8,246 bases of DNA from Candidatus Helarchaeota archaeon (GCA_013375405.1 JABXJU010000197.1:1-8246), one strand, 5' to 3'; shown: positions 1 to 6,713, numbered from the stretch's first letter. Made by a program: numbers and translations. The notes: generated by a model not told the origin, from the sequence alone.

Positions 1-26
1 CTTATTTCTATACACAGGTTCAACTC

Positions 27-548
27 ATGGATACCGATATAGCAGATAAAATTGAATATGAGTATCAACCTACATCGGATTTAGGAAAAGAAATAATGGA
101 AAACGTCACAAAAACTGCGTTGGAAAATAAAAATAAAGATTCTCCATTAAAAATCACAGCATTCTCCAAAGAAGTTAGCGGAAATACGTTAGAAGTATGT
201 ATTTGGGAGACTGACCCCAATGTAAAATTACTCGGTCCAGCTAGTTTAAATGAAATTTGGGTATCTGATGGAAATATTTTAGGAATGAAATCAGGTTCAG
301 AGATTTCCGGGATCAAGACGGATATTACATATTTATCAGCAATAGCTGCATTGATCGGTTATCGAGCTGAACAAATGATAAAAGCTCCAAAAAAACAACG
401 TGATCAAATTCGAATTAAAATTGCAAAGTATCCATCCGATGTTAATATTAAAATAGATCCAGTCGTTAGGAGATTTATCACATCTAATAACAAAAGAATT
501 GATGTCCGAGGCCCTGTATTTCTTGGAGCAACTATTATTTTGAAATAG
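27..548 (+). CDS. Uncharacterised 173-aa protein, first gene of the SufS-like/EndoV-like cluster
   Basis: I do not recognise this protein. It is acidic to neutral, with no signal peptide, membrane segment or Cys/His metal site. It looks like a soluble alpha/beta protein: an N-terminal charged helix (about residues 15-40), a beta-rich middle (about 42-100), a hydrophobic helix (about 100-118, YLSAIAALIGYRAEQMI), and a basic segment (120-135) leading to a C-terminal beta-rich end. The ATG at 27 is the first start in the window and has a weak AGGT 7 bases upstream. The frame stays open to the left edge, so the true start may lie outside and the gene may be 5'-partial. It ends 33 bases before the SufS-like gene on the same strand with no promoter evident between them, so co-transcription is likely. 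That linkage is the only clue to function. Confidence 0.72.
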   Translation: MDTDIADKIEYEYQPTSDLGKEIMENVTKTALENKNKDSPLKITAFSKEVSGNTLEVCIWETDPNVKLLGPASLNEIWVSDGNILGMKSGSEISGIKTDITYLSAIAALIGYRAEQMIKAPKKQRDQIRIKIAKYPSDVNIKIDPVVRRFITSNNKRIDVRGPVFLGATIILK

Positions 549-566
549 AGAAATTTCAATTTTAGC

Positions 567-571
567 GAGGT
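567..571 (+). promoter_or_regulatory. Shine-Dalgarno GAGGT of the SufS-like gene
   Basis: GAGGT lies 10 bases before the ATG at 582 and only 4 bases before an in-frame TTG at 576. The EndoV-like gene downstream has the same 10-base distance between the end of its GGGGT core and its ATG. The shared geometry favours 582 as the start. Confidence 0.5.
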
Positions 572-581
572 TTCTTTGAGT

Positions 582-1778
582 ATGCAAGATATGAGAAAAG
601 ATTTTCCCATATTATCAAATCAAGATCTCATTTATCTTGATTCTGCCACTTCTACACTTATACCTAAGTGTGTAATCGAAGATATAAAGAAATTTTATGA
701 AACTAATGGTACGGTAGTACAACGTGGAACATACAAATTAACCATTGAAGCTGGTGAGCTATATGAGCAAGTAAGGACTCAGGTGGCGGAATTTTTCAAT
801 ATCTCACGAGGGGAAATTGTTTTTGTCCCGAATGAGAGTTACGGAATCAGTTCGCTCCTATATTCCGTTCCTTGGGTTAAGGGTAGTCAGATAATTACGT
901 CATATCTAGAACATCATTCCAATTATCTACCCATTTTATATCTTGCGGCTCAATTTGGTGTTGAAATTGCTCATATTGCACATACTGCTGATGGACAGAT
1001 TAATCCTGAGTTTCTTGCGGATTTAATAAAACCGGAGACAAAACTAATATCTCTTACTTACAGTCCGCTCCTATTTGGGACTATAACACCGCTTAAAACG
1101 ATCATAAAAATCGCTCAAGATCAGAATATTCCTGTTTTAGTTGATGGAACACGCATTGCTGGGCACCTCCCTATTGACCTCAAATCTTTAGGGTGCGATT
1201 ATTTTGTTTGTCATGGAAATATTGGATTAATGGGGCCAATGGGTGTTGGAGTATTGTATATCAATGAAGATTCCCAAGTTGACTTGAATCCACTAATTAT
1301 TGGAAGCGGCTCAGTGAGCAAAGTAAAGGTTGATAATTATCAGTTGATGGATTTACCTAATAAATTTGAACCAGGGAATCCGAATGTCGCAAATGTTGTA
1401 GGATTAGGAAGCGCTGTAAAATACTTGAAGAATATTGGACTCTCAAATATCCGAGATCATGAGAAATCCTTGTTGGAAATAATGATAAATCGATTAACAA
1501 ATATCGATAAGGTAATACTTTATGGGCCAACGGATTCTACTAAGAAGATTGGAATCGTTAGTTTTAATATCGAAGAGTTAAATTCGCATGATGTCGCAAT
1601 GTATCTTGATGAGGCGGCAAATATCGCCGTTCGCTCTGGACTACTCTGTAGTCATCCGATGTTAAACAGTTTTAAGATTCCAGGAGTGGTTCAAGCATCT
1701 CTGCATTTATATAACTCTAAAGAAGACATTTCTCAGTTACTAGATAGTGTTGAAACTATTGTAAAGGAATTAGCCTAA
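582..1778 (+). CDS. SufS/CsdA-like class V aminotransferase-fold protein lacking the PLP lysine (probable pseudoenzyme)
   Basis: This 398-aa protein has the length and full layout of SufS-type cysteine desulfurases, which normally strip sulfur from cysteine using PLP bound to a lysine. Family signatures, numbered from M at 582, are: N-terminal YLDSATSTLIP; EHHSN at 110-114, with the His that stacks on PLP; VDG at 187-189, with the Asp that contacts the PLP pyridine nitrogen; FEPGNPN near 262-268; SFNIEELNSHDVA; and VRSGLLC ending in Cys356 at the position of the persulfide cysteine. The segment that should read SGHKxxGPTGIG is instead CHGNIGLMGPMGVG (210-223), and no lysine occurs between residues 201 and 247. 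The Gln of VDGAQ is Arg191, the GHHC histidines are Leu-Leu, and the substrate-carboxylate Arg of VRAS is Gln371. It therefore probably cannot form the internal aldimine. It may act as a scaffold, ligand binder or regulator. The fold assignment is firm and the lack of activity is inferred. An alternative TTG start is at 576. Confidence 0.85.
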   Translation: MQDMRKDFPILSNQDLIYLDSATSTLIPKCVIEDIKKFYETNGTVVQRGTYKLTIEAGELYEQVRTQVAEFFNISRGEIVFVPNESYGISSLLYSVPWVKGSQIITSYLEHHSNYLPILYLAAQFGVEIAHIAHTADGQINPEFLADLIKPETKLISLTYSPLLFGTITPLKTIIKIAQDQNIPVLVDGTRIAGHLPIDLKSLGCDYFVCHGNIGLMGPMGVGVLYINEDSQVDLNPLIIGSGSVSKVKVDNYQLMDLPNKFEPGNPNVANVVGLGSAVKYLKNIGLSNIRDHEKSLLEIMINRLTNIDKVILYGPTDSTKKIGIVSFNIEELNSHDVAMYLDEAANIAVRSGLLCSHPMLNSFKIPGVVQASLHLYNSKEDISQLLDSVETIVKELA

Positions 1779-1783
1779 GAATA

Positions 1784-1791
1784 GGGGGTGA
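1784..1791 (+). promoter_or_regulatory. Shine-Dalgarno GGGGGTGA of the EndoV-like gene
   Basis: GGGGGTGA is near-perfectly complementary to the usual 16S rRNA 3' end and lies 8 bases before the ATG at 1800. The in-frame GTG at 1788 sits inside this motif, so it is more likely part of the ribosome-binding site than the start codon. It is the strongest such site in the window. Confidence 0.7.
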
Positions 1792-1799
1792 TTTCCAGT

Positions 1800-2495
1800 A
1801 TGGATCGAGAGGAATTTCTTAAACTTGCGGCCAATCCTAATAGCAATTTAAAAAATCTGCGATTTATCCAAGAAGAAATCGGTCAAAGGGTCATTCTTAA
1901 GGATGATTTCATTACGCCAATTGAATATATCGGAGGAGTTGATTCTGCTTATATTGATGATACTGCAATTACTGCCTGTGTCATATTAAAATGGCCAGAT
2001 TTAAAACTTATTGAGCACAAAAATGTAGTTTTAAAAACAAAATTCCCTTATATCAGCACTTTTTTTGCTTTTCGAGAGGGGCCATCTATTCTAGAAGTCC
2101 TTTCACATATGGAAACCATGCCAAATATTCTAATGATTAACAGCCAAGGTATCCTGCATCCGACTTTTGCTGGATGCGCTTCACACATTGGAGTTATTAC
2201 TAATCAGCCAACAATCGGGATAGCTCAGGATGCATTATGTGGGGAATGGGAATCTGAACCAACCTCTGTAGGTGATTGGGTGCCTATTAAATTCCAAGAC
2301 AGAGTGGTTGGAGCATACTTTTTGAGTCAAAGGGAGAGTAAACCAATTATTATTTCACCAGGAAATAAAATAACTTTAGAAACCACAGTAAAGATTATAG
2401 AACAGTGTATAAAAGGGCATAAACTTCCCGAACCCATTCGATTGGCACATAAATTTGCCAATGAAGAAAAAAGAAAATTACAACAGAACTTATAA
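1800..2495 (+). CDS. Endonuclease V-like protein with altered active site
   Basis: This 231-aa protein spans the whole endonuclease V (Nfi) family. Active members cut DNA or RNA next to deaminated bases such as inosine, using Mg2+ held by acidic residues. Numbered from the ATG at 1800, visible signatures are: GGVDSAY with Asp48; PYIS at 83-86, in place of the PYIP strand-separating wedge; FAFREGP with Glu93; QGILHP at 116-121; GCASHIGV; PTIGIA; and SPGNKITLETTVKII followed by GHKLPEPIRLAH with His217. The usual Asp of the DGxG motif (Asp110 in the Thermotoga enzyme) is Asn114 (INSQG), and the conserved Lys of GVAK is Gln143. Family membership is clear. Reduced or lost cleavage with retained nucleic-acid binding is my inference, because some archaeal members may tolerate Asn here. 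It starts 21 bases after the SufS-like gene, probably in the same operon, and is last before a convergent gap. Confidence 0.88.
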   Translation: MDREEFLKLAANPNSNLKNLRFIQEEIGQRVILKDDFITPIEYIGGVDSAYIDDTAITACVILKWPDLKLIEHKNVVLKTKFPYISTFFAFREGPSILEVLSHMETMPNILMINSQGILHPTFAGCASHIGVITNQPTIGIAQDALCGEWESEPTSVGDWVPIKFQDRVVGAYFLSQRESKPIIISPGNKITLETTVKIIEQCIKGHKLPEPIRLAHKFANEEKRKLQQNL

Positions 2496-2651
2496 CTACT
2501 ACGCTGATGGCGAGAAATTATGCCATAATAATATTAATACAAGTCTTTATAGAAGTATTTTTAGGCATATAAAGATAGTTTATGTAAAAATAGTCAGGTA
2601 TACCCGTAAATTATAAACTCTTTTTATGATTTTACTCAGATCTAAAGTATC
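2496..2651. other. Convergent intergenic gap with a weak hairpin and a short direct repeat
   Basis: These 156 bases separate the 3' ends of the EndoV-like gene and the methyltransferase gene. A small hairpin (ATGGC at 2507-2511 with GCCAT at 2522-2526, loop of 10) lies just after the EndoV-like stop and could assist termination, but has no T-run. The 11-mer ATGATTTTACT occurs at 2626-2636 and again at 2669-2679 inside the methyltransferase 3' end. It may be chance in AT-rich DNA, or mark a boundary of the inserted restriction-modification module. No coding signal is seen. Confidence 0.35.
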
Positions 2652-4409
2652 TTAGATATAATGTAATAATGATTTTACTTTAGGAAATTTCTCACTTTTA
2701 TATTTCAGGAAGTTCTCTTTACTAAAATCGTAAAATAAAAATTTTCTTAGGTTTTTCTGATAAAATCTAGATATTTCTTCAAAAGATAAAGTGTCTAATA
2801 GATTTGCGAGGTTTATTCTCATTAATTTTTCTTTTGTATAAGGGCGTTTAGATTTCAAAAATACAATTGATCTTAAAAAGTTCTTAATTTCAGTTGTATT
2901 GAATAAGATCCAAGTAAAAAAGGCATCTTCAAACTTATTAAAGGATAAATAATAGCAAGTATCATCAAGCATAACTGGCTTATCATTAATTGGAAATATT
3001 AAGGAAAATATAGGAATTTTGTAAAAACCAGAAATTGCTACTCTATAGGGTTTAAAGGCATAATCACCAATTCCAAATATAGAGAATCTAGGTCTATTTT
3101 TATAAATAATAGACTTCCGGTTATCTAAATATTCAGAATGCTTGAGTAGGTAATTCCAGAGTTTGGGATACTTTAAAGCTATTTTATTCGTATCATCCTT
3201 AAGTGAAGCTTGAGTTATAATTACTTTCTTATTACAAGCTTTAATTATTCTCTCTTTAAGATCTGAACTTTTTATAAATGGATACAAACAATTATCTTCT
3301 ATTTTCACGATTTCGTTTAAACCATTTATATGAAGTCCTTTTGCATTTTCTTTTAAAACCATAATCTTTGTTGCGTCATGTTTTACCCCTTGCCTCCAAA
3401 TAAATTCTGATTTTCCATCAAGAAATTTATATTTCTTATAACTTTCAGTATCTGAAACAAATTTATTATCAATCCATCCGAAAATATTGTATTTATGATT
3501 CGGCTGATATAAAGACGAAACTGTACAGTACTTTTCTCTATCATAACCTAAATCTGCCAAAAAAAGTGCCGCATCGGCATTTATGTTAAATTCTTTCTTC
3601 GTATCAATTTGTAACGATTTGATATTTGATAGTCTCATATTTAATTTATCTATATCCTTTACTATATTCTTAATTACGGAAGTTTTACATAGCATAGCAA
3701 TTTTTCCTTTGTATTTTGAAAATTTTTTAACCATTTGAATGATAATATATTCCGCAATATCGAAATTTCCTTTTCCTGTAATGGCTTCTATGCCTTTATG
3801 TCCTTTAATATTGGATTTGAGTGGTATATTATCTGAATTCAATACAGAAAGTTCAGTATTAGTAACCCAAGGTGGATTTCCCAAAATTAAATTATGCTCT
3901 GAGGATTTATTTAAAAGTCTTAGAAATTTATTTGAAAAACGGTGTGTAAAGATATTATCCTTATGAAATTCTATATCAATATTTATCGGTTGTTCAAATG
4001 ATTTACACAATAAATTTAATTTGAAATACCATTCATACTCTTCTTGTATCTCTATACAATAAATATATTTGAGTTTCGGGAAATATTCAAGAGCAGAAAT
4101 AACAAAATTACCTGTACCACAAGTTGGCTCTATTAAAAAAAGGGGATTAATGCCTATATTAAATAAATGTTCGCATATTTTATCTGTGAGTTGTTTAGGA
4201 GTCTGAAAATCACCCATATCCCTATCTTTTTCAGAATTTTCACTTCTAAGATTTAAAATTTCTTTAAACTTTACATATTCATTATAGGTTTCAAAAAAAT
4301 TAATTAAACCAGTTTTTACTTTTAAAATCTTGTTTAATTCTTCAATATTTTTATTTTTGAGAAGCATAGTCGATTGTTCTATAAATTCATTCGATAACTT
4401 AACGGTCAT
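2652..4409 (-). CDS. N6-adenine DNA methyltransferase of a Type II-like restriction-modification system
   Basis: This 585-aa enzyme is predicted to transfer a methyl group from S-adenosylmethionine to adenine in a specific DNA site, protecting host DNA from the partner nuclease. Motifs occur in gamma-class order: motif X-like GDFQTP at 66-71; SAM-binding motif I EPTCGTGNF at 94-102; acidic end of strand 2 at CIEI (118-121); KDN near 150-152; and catalytic motif IV NPPW at 178-181. A long C-terminal part (about 330-585) follows, with FIWRQGVKHDATK, LYPFIKSSDLK and KPYRVAISGFYK, like the target-recognition region of TaqI/Eco57I-type enzymes. No nuclease motif is seen in this chain, so cutting is left to the upstream gene. 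The ATG overlaps the end of the nuclease gene by 11 bases, which suggests coupled translation. Lys, Asn and Ile are abundant and A/T-ending codons dominate, in keeping with horizontal acquisition. The target sequence cannot be read from the protein. Confidence 0.9.
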   Translation of the reverse strand: MTVKLSNEFIEQSTMLLKNKNIEELNKILKVKTGLINFFETYNEYVKFKEILNLRSENSEKDRDMGDFQTPKQLTDKICEHLFNIGINPLFLIEPTCGTGNFVISALEYFPKLKYIYCIEIQEEYEWYFKLNLLCKSFEQPINIDIEFHKDNIFTHRFSNKFLRLLNKSSEHNLILGNPPWVTNTELSVLNSDNIPLKSNIKGHKGIEAITGKGNFDIAEYIIIQMVKKFSKYKGKIAMLCKTSVIKNIVKDIDKLNMRLSNIKSLQIDTKKEFNINADAALFLADLGYDREKYCTVSSLYQPNHKYNIFGWIDNKFVSDTESYKKYKFLDGKSEFIWRQGVKHDATKIMVLKENAKGLHINGLNEIVKIEDNCLYPFIKSSDLKERIIKACNKKVIITQASLKDDTNKIALKYPKLWNYLLKHSEYLDNRKSIIYKNRPRFSIFGIGDYAFKPYRVAISGFYKIPIFSLIFPINDKPVMLDDTCYYLSFNKFEDAFFTWILFNTTEIKNFLRSIVFLKSKRPYTKEKLMRINLANLLDTLSFEEISRFYQKNLRKFLFYDFSKENFLKYKSEKFPKVKSLLHYI

Positions 4410-5085
4410 AAATCTTCACAATACCTTTGACATCTTCCTCTAATTTTATAACACGAGAATATTGAAGTCTCCATTGAAGCGCATTAGAAATAGTCAAATA
4501 GCCAATATTTGGTGGATTCTTAATAATTTCTTGTGTAATCTTTTCTAGTCCGATATCATCTACTGGTAAATTTCTATCCATCAAAAATGCTTTAATATCA
4601 TCCTCATTACCATCTCTATTTAGTATATCTTTTAAACCTCGTGTGGTCTGATAATCTGCTGTTCGATAATCCTCTATATATCTAGCGTGTAAAAATCGTA
4701 AATTATTTTCGCTTTCATCATCTTTTTCATAAACAAAGATAATTAGATTATATCCTAAACCAAAAATTTTCTGACGAGCATTTTTGTATGGACAGGAAGA
4801 TTGTGGCTGTGTAATACGAGTAGTTTTTAAATCAGTCTTAATATCCGGATCTGGTAGATCAATCCCTTTTGCAGAACTTCCAATCGTTACAGTATATTTT
4901 TCATTTAAAATATTCTCAAACTTGTGTTCAATATAGGTGCCAAGTGCTTTACCATCAGTAACACCTACTATATCTTCATGTTTCACTTGAGACATTGAAG
5001 TACAGAACGCTCTAGCTTCTTGTATTAATATTGGAATTGTGAGTTTAGGTTTCTCTTTAGACAAAACACTTCCTTCCTTCTTCAA
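4399..5085 (-). CDS. Probable Type II restriction endonuclease, PD-(D/E)XK type
   Basis: This protein of up to 228 aa is the likely cutting partner of the overlapping methyltransferase. A PD-(D/E)XK-type core is visible: Glu53 in GTYIEHKFE, then GIDLPDPDIKTDLKTT (74-89) with acidic residues at 79/81 and the D-x-K pair Asp85 and Lys87. ITQPQSSCPYKNARQKI (91-107) comes next, then a hydrophobic strand LIIFVYE. The size and the order Glu, Asp, DxK fit a small homodimeric Type II enzyme, but I cannot name the subfamily or target. Starts are uncertain. The frame has no ATG before Met31. TTG codons occur at 5085 and at 5064, the latter preceded by a purine-rich GGAAGGAAG stretch that could be its ribosome-binding site. 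Rare starts would keep nuclease output low. The nuclease gene precedes the methyltransferase gene in the same transcript. Confidence 0.78.
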   Translation of the reverse strand: MKKEGSVLSKEKPKLTIPILIQEARAFCTSMSQVKHEDIVGVTDGKALGTYIEHKFENILNEKYTVTIGSSAKGIDLPDPDIKTDLKTTRITQPQSSCPYKNARQKIFGLGYNLIIFVYEKDDESENNLRFLHARYIEDYRTADYQTTRGLKDILNRDGNEDDIKAFLMDRNLPVDDIGLEKITQEIIKNPPNIGYLTISNALQWRLQYSRVIKLEEDVKGIVKIYDR

Positions 5086-5242
5086 TTTTACTTTTCTTGC
5101 CTTACCAATTTTCGTCGGAATTAAAGTTTAAAAAAACCTTAAGAATATTTTTTGATTTTAGTTCTATTTGTTTATTTTTAGTTTTAAATATAAAAATGGC
5201 TCTAATTTAGTCCTTTTTAAAATTCAATTTTTATTTAATTAA

Positions 5243-5271
5243 AAATTCTTTAAAGAATATTAAAAGAATTT
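5243..5271. repeat. Inverted repeat AAATTCTTT / AAAGAATTT with embedded 14-bp palindrome
   Basis: AAATTCTTT (5243-5251) and AAAGAATTT (5263-5271) are perfect inverted copies with an 11-base spacer. Overlapping them, ATTCTTTAAAGAAT (5245-5258) is a perfect 14-bp palindrome. It lies about 160 bases upstream of the nuclease gene and could be an operator for the restriction-modification transcript. The AT-rich background makes coincidence quite possible. Confidence 0.35.
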
Positions 5272-5456
5272 GAAGCGAGATTTAATTCCTAACTCCTTCT
5301 TTATGCATTTTTATAAATAATTATAAGATTTAACTGGAATTTAAGGGAATTTATCTTTATTTTATATAACTGAAATATCTATAAATTCACGTTTATACCC
5401 TTATTAAATAACAAATTGAGATTTTCTGACTAAAAAAAAAGAAATTATAAAAAATC

Positions 5457-5493
5457 TGTCTCTGTTGGTGACTGGCAGTGACCAAGAGAGACA
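5457..5493. repeat. 37-bp near-perfect palindrome; possible minus-strand terminator or protein-binding site
   Basis: Two inverted 18-base half-sites of the form TGTCTCTSTTGGTSACTG meet at a central G (5475). All positions pair except 5464/5486 and 5470/5480, where G faces G. Blocks of 7, 5 and 4 pairs are thus separated by single mismatches placed symmetrically. The element is much more GC-rich than the surrounding DNA. Read leftward, it is followed by runs of six and nine T (complement of 5449-5454 and 5432-5440), the layout of a hairpin-plus-T-tract terminator for minus-strand transcription. Read rightward, only A-rich DNA follows. Alternatives are a dimeric operator, a resolution or origin site, or part of a small RNA. 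Confidence 0.6.
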
Positions 5494-5589
5494 AAGAAAA
5501 TTAAAATGAAATTTTGGAATGATTTACTATAAATATTAAGAGCTATTATATTATATAATTGTTTTATTCTGCTATTTTTAGTACTTCCT

Positions 5590-5748
5590 TTACCGATGCA
5601 AACTTTTCAATAAAGCTCTCTTCTCAGCATTTTCTATGCGAATTGATGAAGCACATTTCTTACAAAAATAAGCATCAGAGTTAATAATTATCTCATTAGA
5701 TAATAAATTAATATTTTTATTCGGCTACTTTAAAATACTCAAATACAT
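5590..5748 (-). pseudogene. Possible remnant of a small zinc-knuckle protein
   Basis: On the minus strand a frame opens with ATG at 5748, is interrupted by TAG (5725-5727) after seven codons, and continues for 44 sense codons to TAA. The distal part looks protein-like: SDAYFCKKCASSIRIENAEKR, then ALLKSLHR, with one Cys-X2-Cys pair and a charged helix. It resembles half a zinc ribbon. The T-tract palindrome at 5457-5493 lies just downstream in this orientation, where a terminator would be. Without a clean start codon the evidence is weak. Confidence 0.22.
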
Positions 5749-5783
5749 ATAATTCTTAGATTAATTACTATAGGGGAAGTTTA

Positions 5784-6245
5784 TTGAATATATTCCACTT
5801 ACAACCGAATGATATACAAAAACTGACTCCCGAAAGGGCTGTTGAAATTTTCCGAAGCCTGTTATGGGCAGAAGCAACGAGAATAGGAATCGGGAGACAT
5901 TTAATTCACGTACCTTCATGTATCAACGTTGGAGATGGGGGTTTAGATGCAGTTGTGAATAATGTAAAACCAAAATTCGATGATGTCATTCCCACTGGTT
6001 TTTCAGGGTATCAAATTAAATCATCAGATTTAAGTCCAAAAGAATGTAAAAAAGAATTACATAAAAAGAAGAATTTAAATGATAATCTGAAACCCGAAAT
6101 TAAAAGACTTTTAGAGAATATTGGGACATATATTCTTGTTCTTTTCAAATCTTTAACAGAAGAAAAAAGAATTAAAAGAAAAGATGAAATTATAAAAGAC
6201 CTTAGTAAAAATGGTTATCCAGAGGTCAAAACGCGAACTATATAG
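5784..6245 (+). pseudogene. N-terminal Mrr-like PD-(D/E)XK nuclease domain, probably a truncated defence NTPase
   Basis: The 153-aa product starts FHLQPNDIQKLTPERAVEIF and continues with a conserved-looking SLLWAEATRIGIGRHLIHVP. It then has GDGGLDAVV (50-58) and GYQIKSSD (76-82), which give Asp55 and Gln77-x-Lys79, an Mrr-like D...QxK arrangement. From memory, this N-terminal block sits at the front of much larger NTPase-type (STAND/NACHT-like or ATPase) anti-phage proteins. In those, the nuclease domain continues past GYPE and is followed by a nucleotide-binding domain. Here translation stops right after GYPEVKTRTI, and I find no Walker motif or plausible continuation in any frame downstream. 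It is therefore probably the stump of a deleted gene, though a stand-alone nuclease is possible. The start is TTG, with GGGG seven bases upstream. Its position beside the restriction-modification pair suits a defence island. Confidence 0.6.
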
Positions 6246-6490
6246 CATATGTTTTCTCAAAATTGAATATGTCTACCTTCTTTTCACCAAGTTAACTATC
6301 GCACTATATACAAATGATTAAGAACTATACAAAATTTTAGTATACCTCTTACTTTTTGTCCACTTGCGAACATTTCTAACCTCAAAAAACACCGTTGGGC
6401 AGAGAATAGAGAAGAACAAAGCGAACTCTCACGAAATCAACCTCGCCCCTCTCTAACTTAAGGTAACTCTCTCCGACTTGCCTAAAAATC

Positions 6491-6525
6491 GCTTTTTGTC
6501 GAAGTGAGCAAATCGCCCAAAAAGC
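6491..6525. repeat. Inverted repeat GCTTTTTG / CAAAAAGC
   Basis: GCTTTTTG (6491-6498) and CAAAAAGC (6518-6525) are perfect inverted 8-mers with a 19-base spacer. The 7-mer AAATCGC also occurs twice here (6486-6492 and 6510-6516). No T-run follows on either strand, so a terminator is not favoured. It may be part of the repeat-rich control region. Confidence 0.35.
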
Positions 6526-6533
6526 AAAATTTC

Positions 6534-6544
6534 CTGTATACATG
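6534..6544 (+). repeat. First copy of CTGTATACATG
   Basis: This 11-mer contains the perfect 8-bp palindrome TGTATACA. An identical copy begins exactly 180 bases downstream. Candidate operator half of a pair (see the copy at 6714-6724). Confidence 0.5.
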
Positions 6545-6554
6545 CCTCGACAAA

Positions 6555-6574
6555 AATATCCACGAATATCCACG
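6555..6574 (+). repeat. Tandem 10-mer AATATCCACG, two copies
   Basis: Two perfect adjacent copies, followed by a further AA. The 10-base period places both copies on nearly the same face of the helix, as in iterons or cooperative protein-binding sites. Two copies are few for an origin. Confidence 0.5.
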
Positions 6575-6713
6575 AAGTCTATTCTTTTAGAATGAATGAA
6601 AACTTTATCCATTCTCCGAGAACTATATTTTTCTAAACATCTACCCTTTTTTCGTTAGAATATTCATCCTACTAAAATCCGTTCTGACTCCGACAAAAAT
6701 ACTGGTCTTTTAT

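Larger units (their letters stand above)
5086..5783. other. Extremely AT-rich non-coding stretch between divergent genes
   Basis: About 700 bases separate the nuclease gene (leftward) from the truncated defence-like gene (rightward). I see no convincing gene. TATA-like elements are plentiful and so hard to assign. The best candidate for the nuclease gene is TTTATATTTAAA on the minus strand (5183-5194), and for the rightward gene ACATATAATT near 5745. The stretch also holds a TTCTTT/AAAGAA inverted repeat (5243-5271), an isolated GC-richer near-palindrome (5457-5493), and a short minus-strand reading frame with a Cys-X2-Cys motif (5590-5724). Confidence 0.5.

Noticed and set aside
65..610. Three minus-strand frames opposite the first gene
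   Set aside because: They are antisense shadows of the 173-aa gene, rich in Ser, Phe and Ile, without motifs or ribosome-binding sites.
1788..1799. GTG start for the EndoV-like gene
   Set aside because: The GTG lies inside the Shine-Dalgarno sequence that serves the ATG at 1800.
3739..3966. 75-codon plus-strand frame inside the methyltransferase gene
   Set aside because: It is antisense to the catalytic NPPW region of a well-supported gene.
5457..5493. Integron attC-type recombination site
   Set aside because: Mismatched hairpins recall attC, but the GTTRRRY/RYYYAAC cores are absent and no integron integrase is in the window.
6382..6612. 76-codon minus-strand reading frame
   Set aside because: It lies across the repeat-bearing control region, has no recognisable motif or ribosome-binding site, and its translation is rich in Arg/Phe/Val as expected of a chance frame in this composition.
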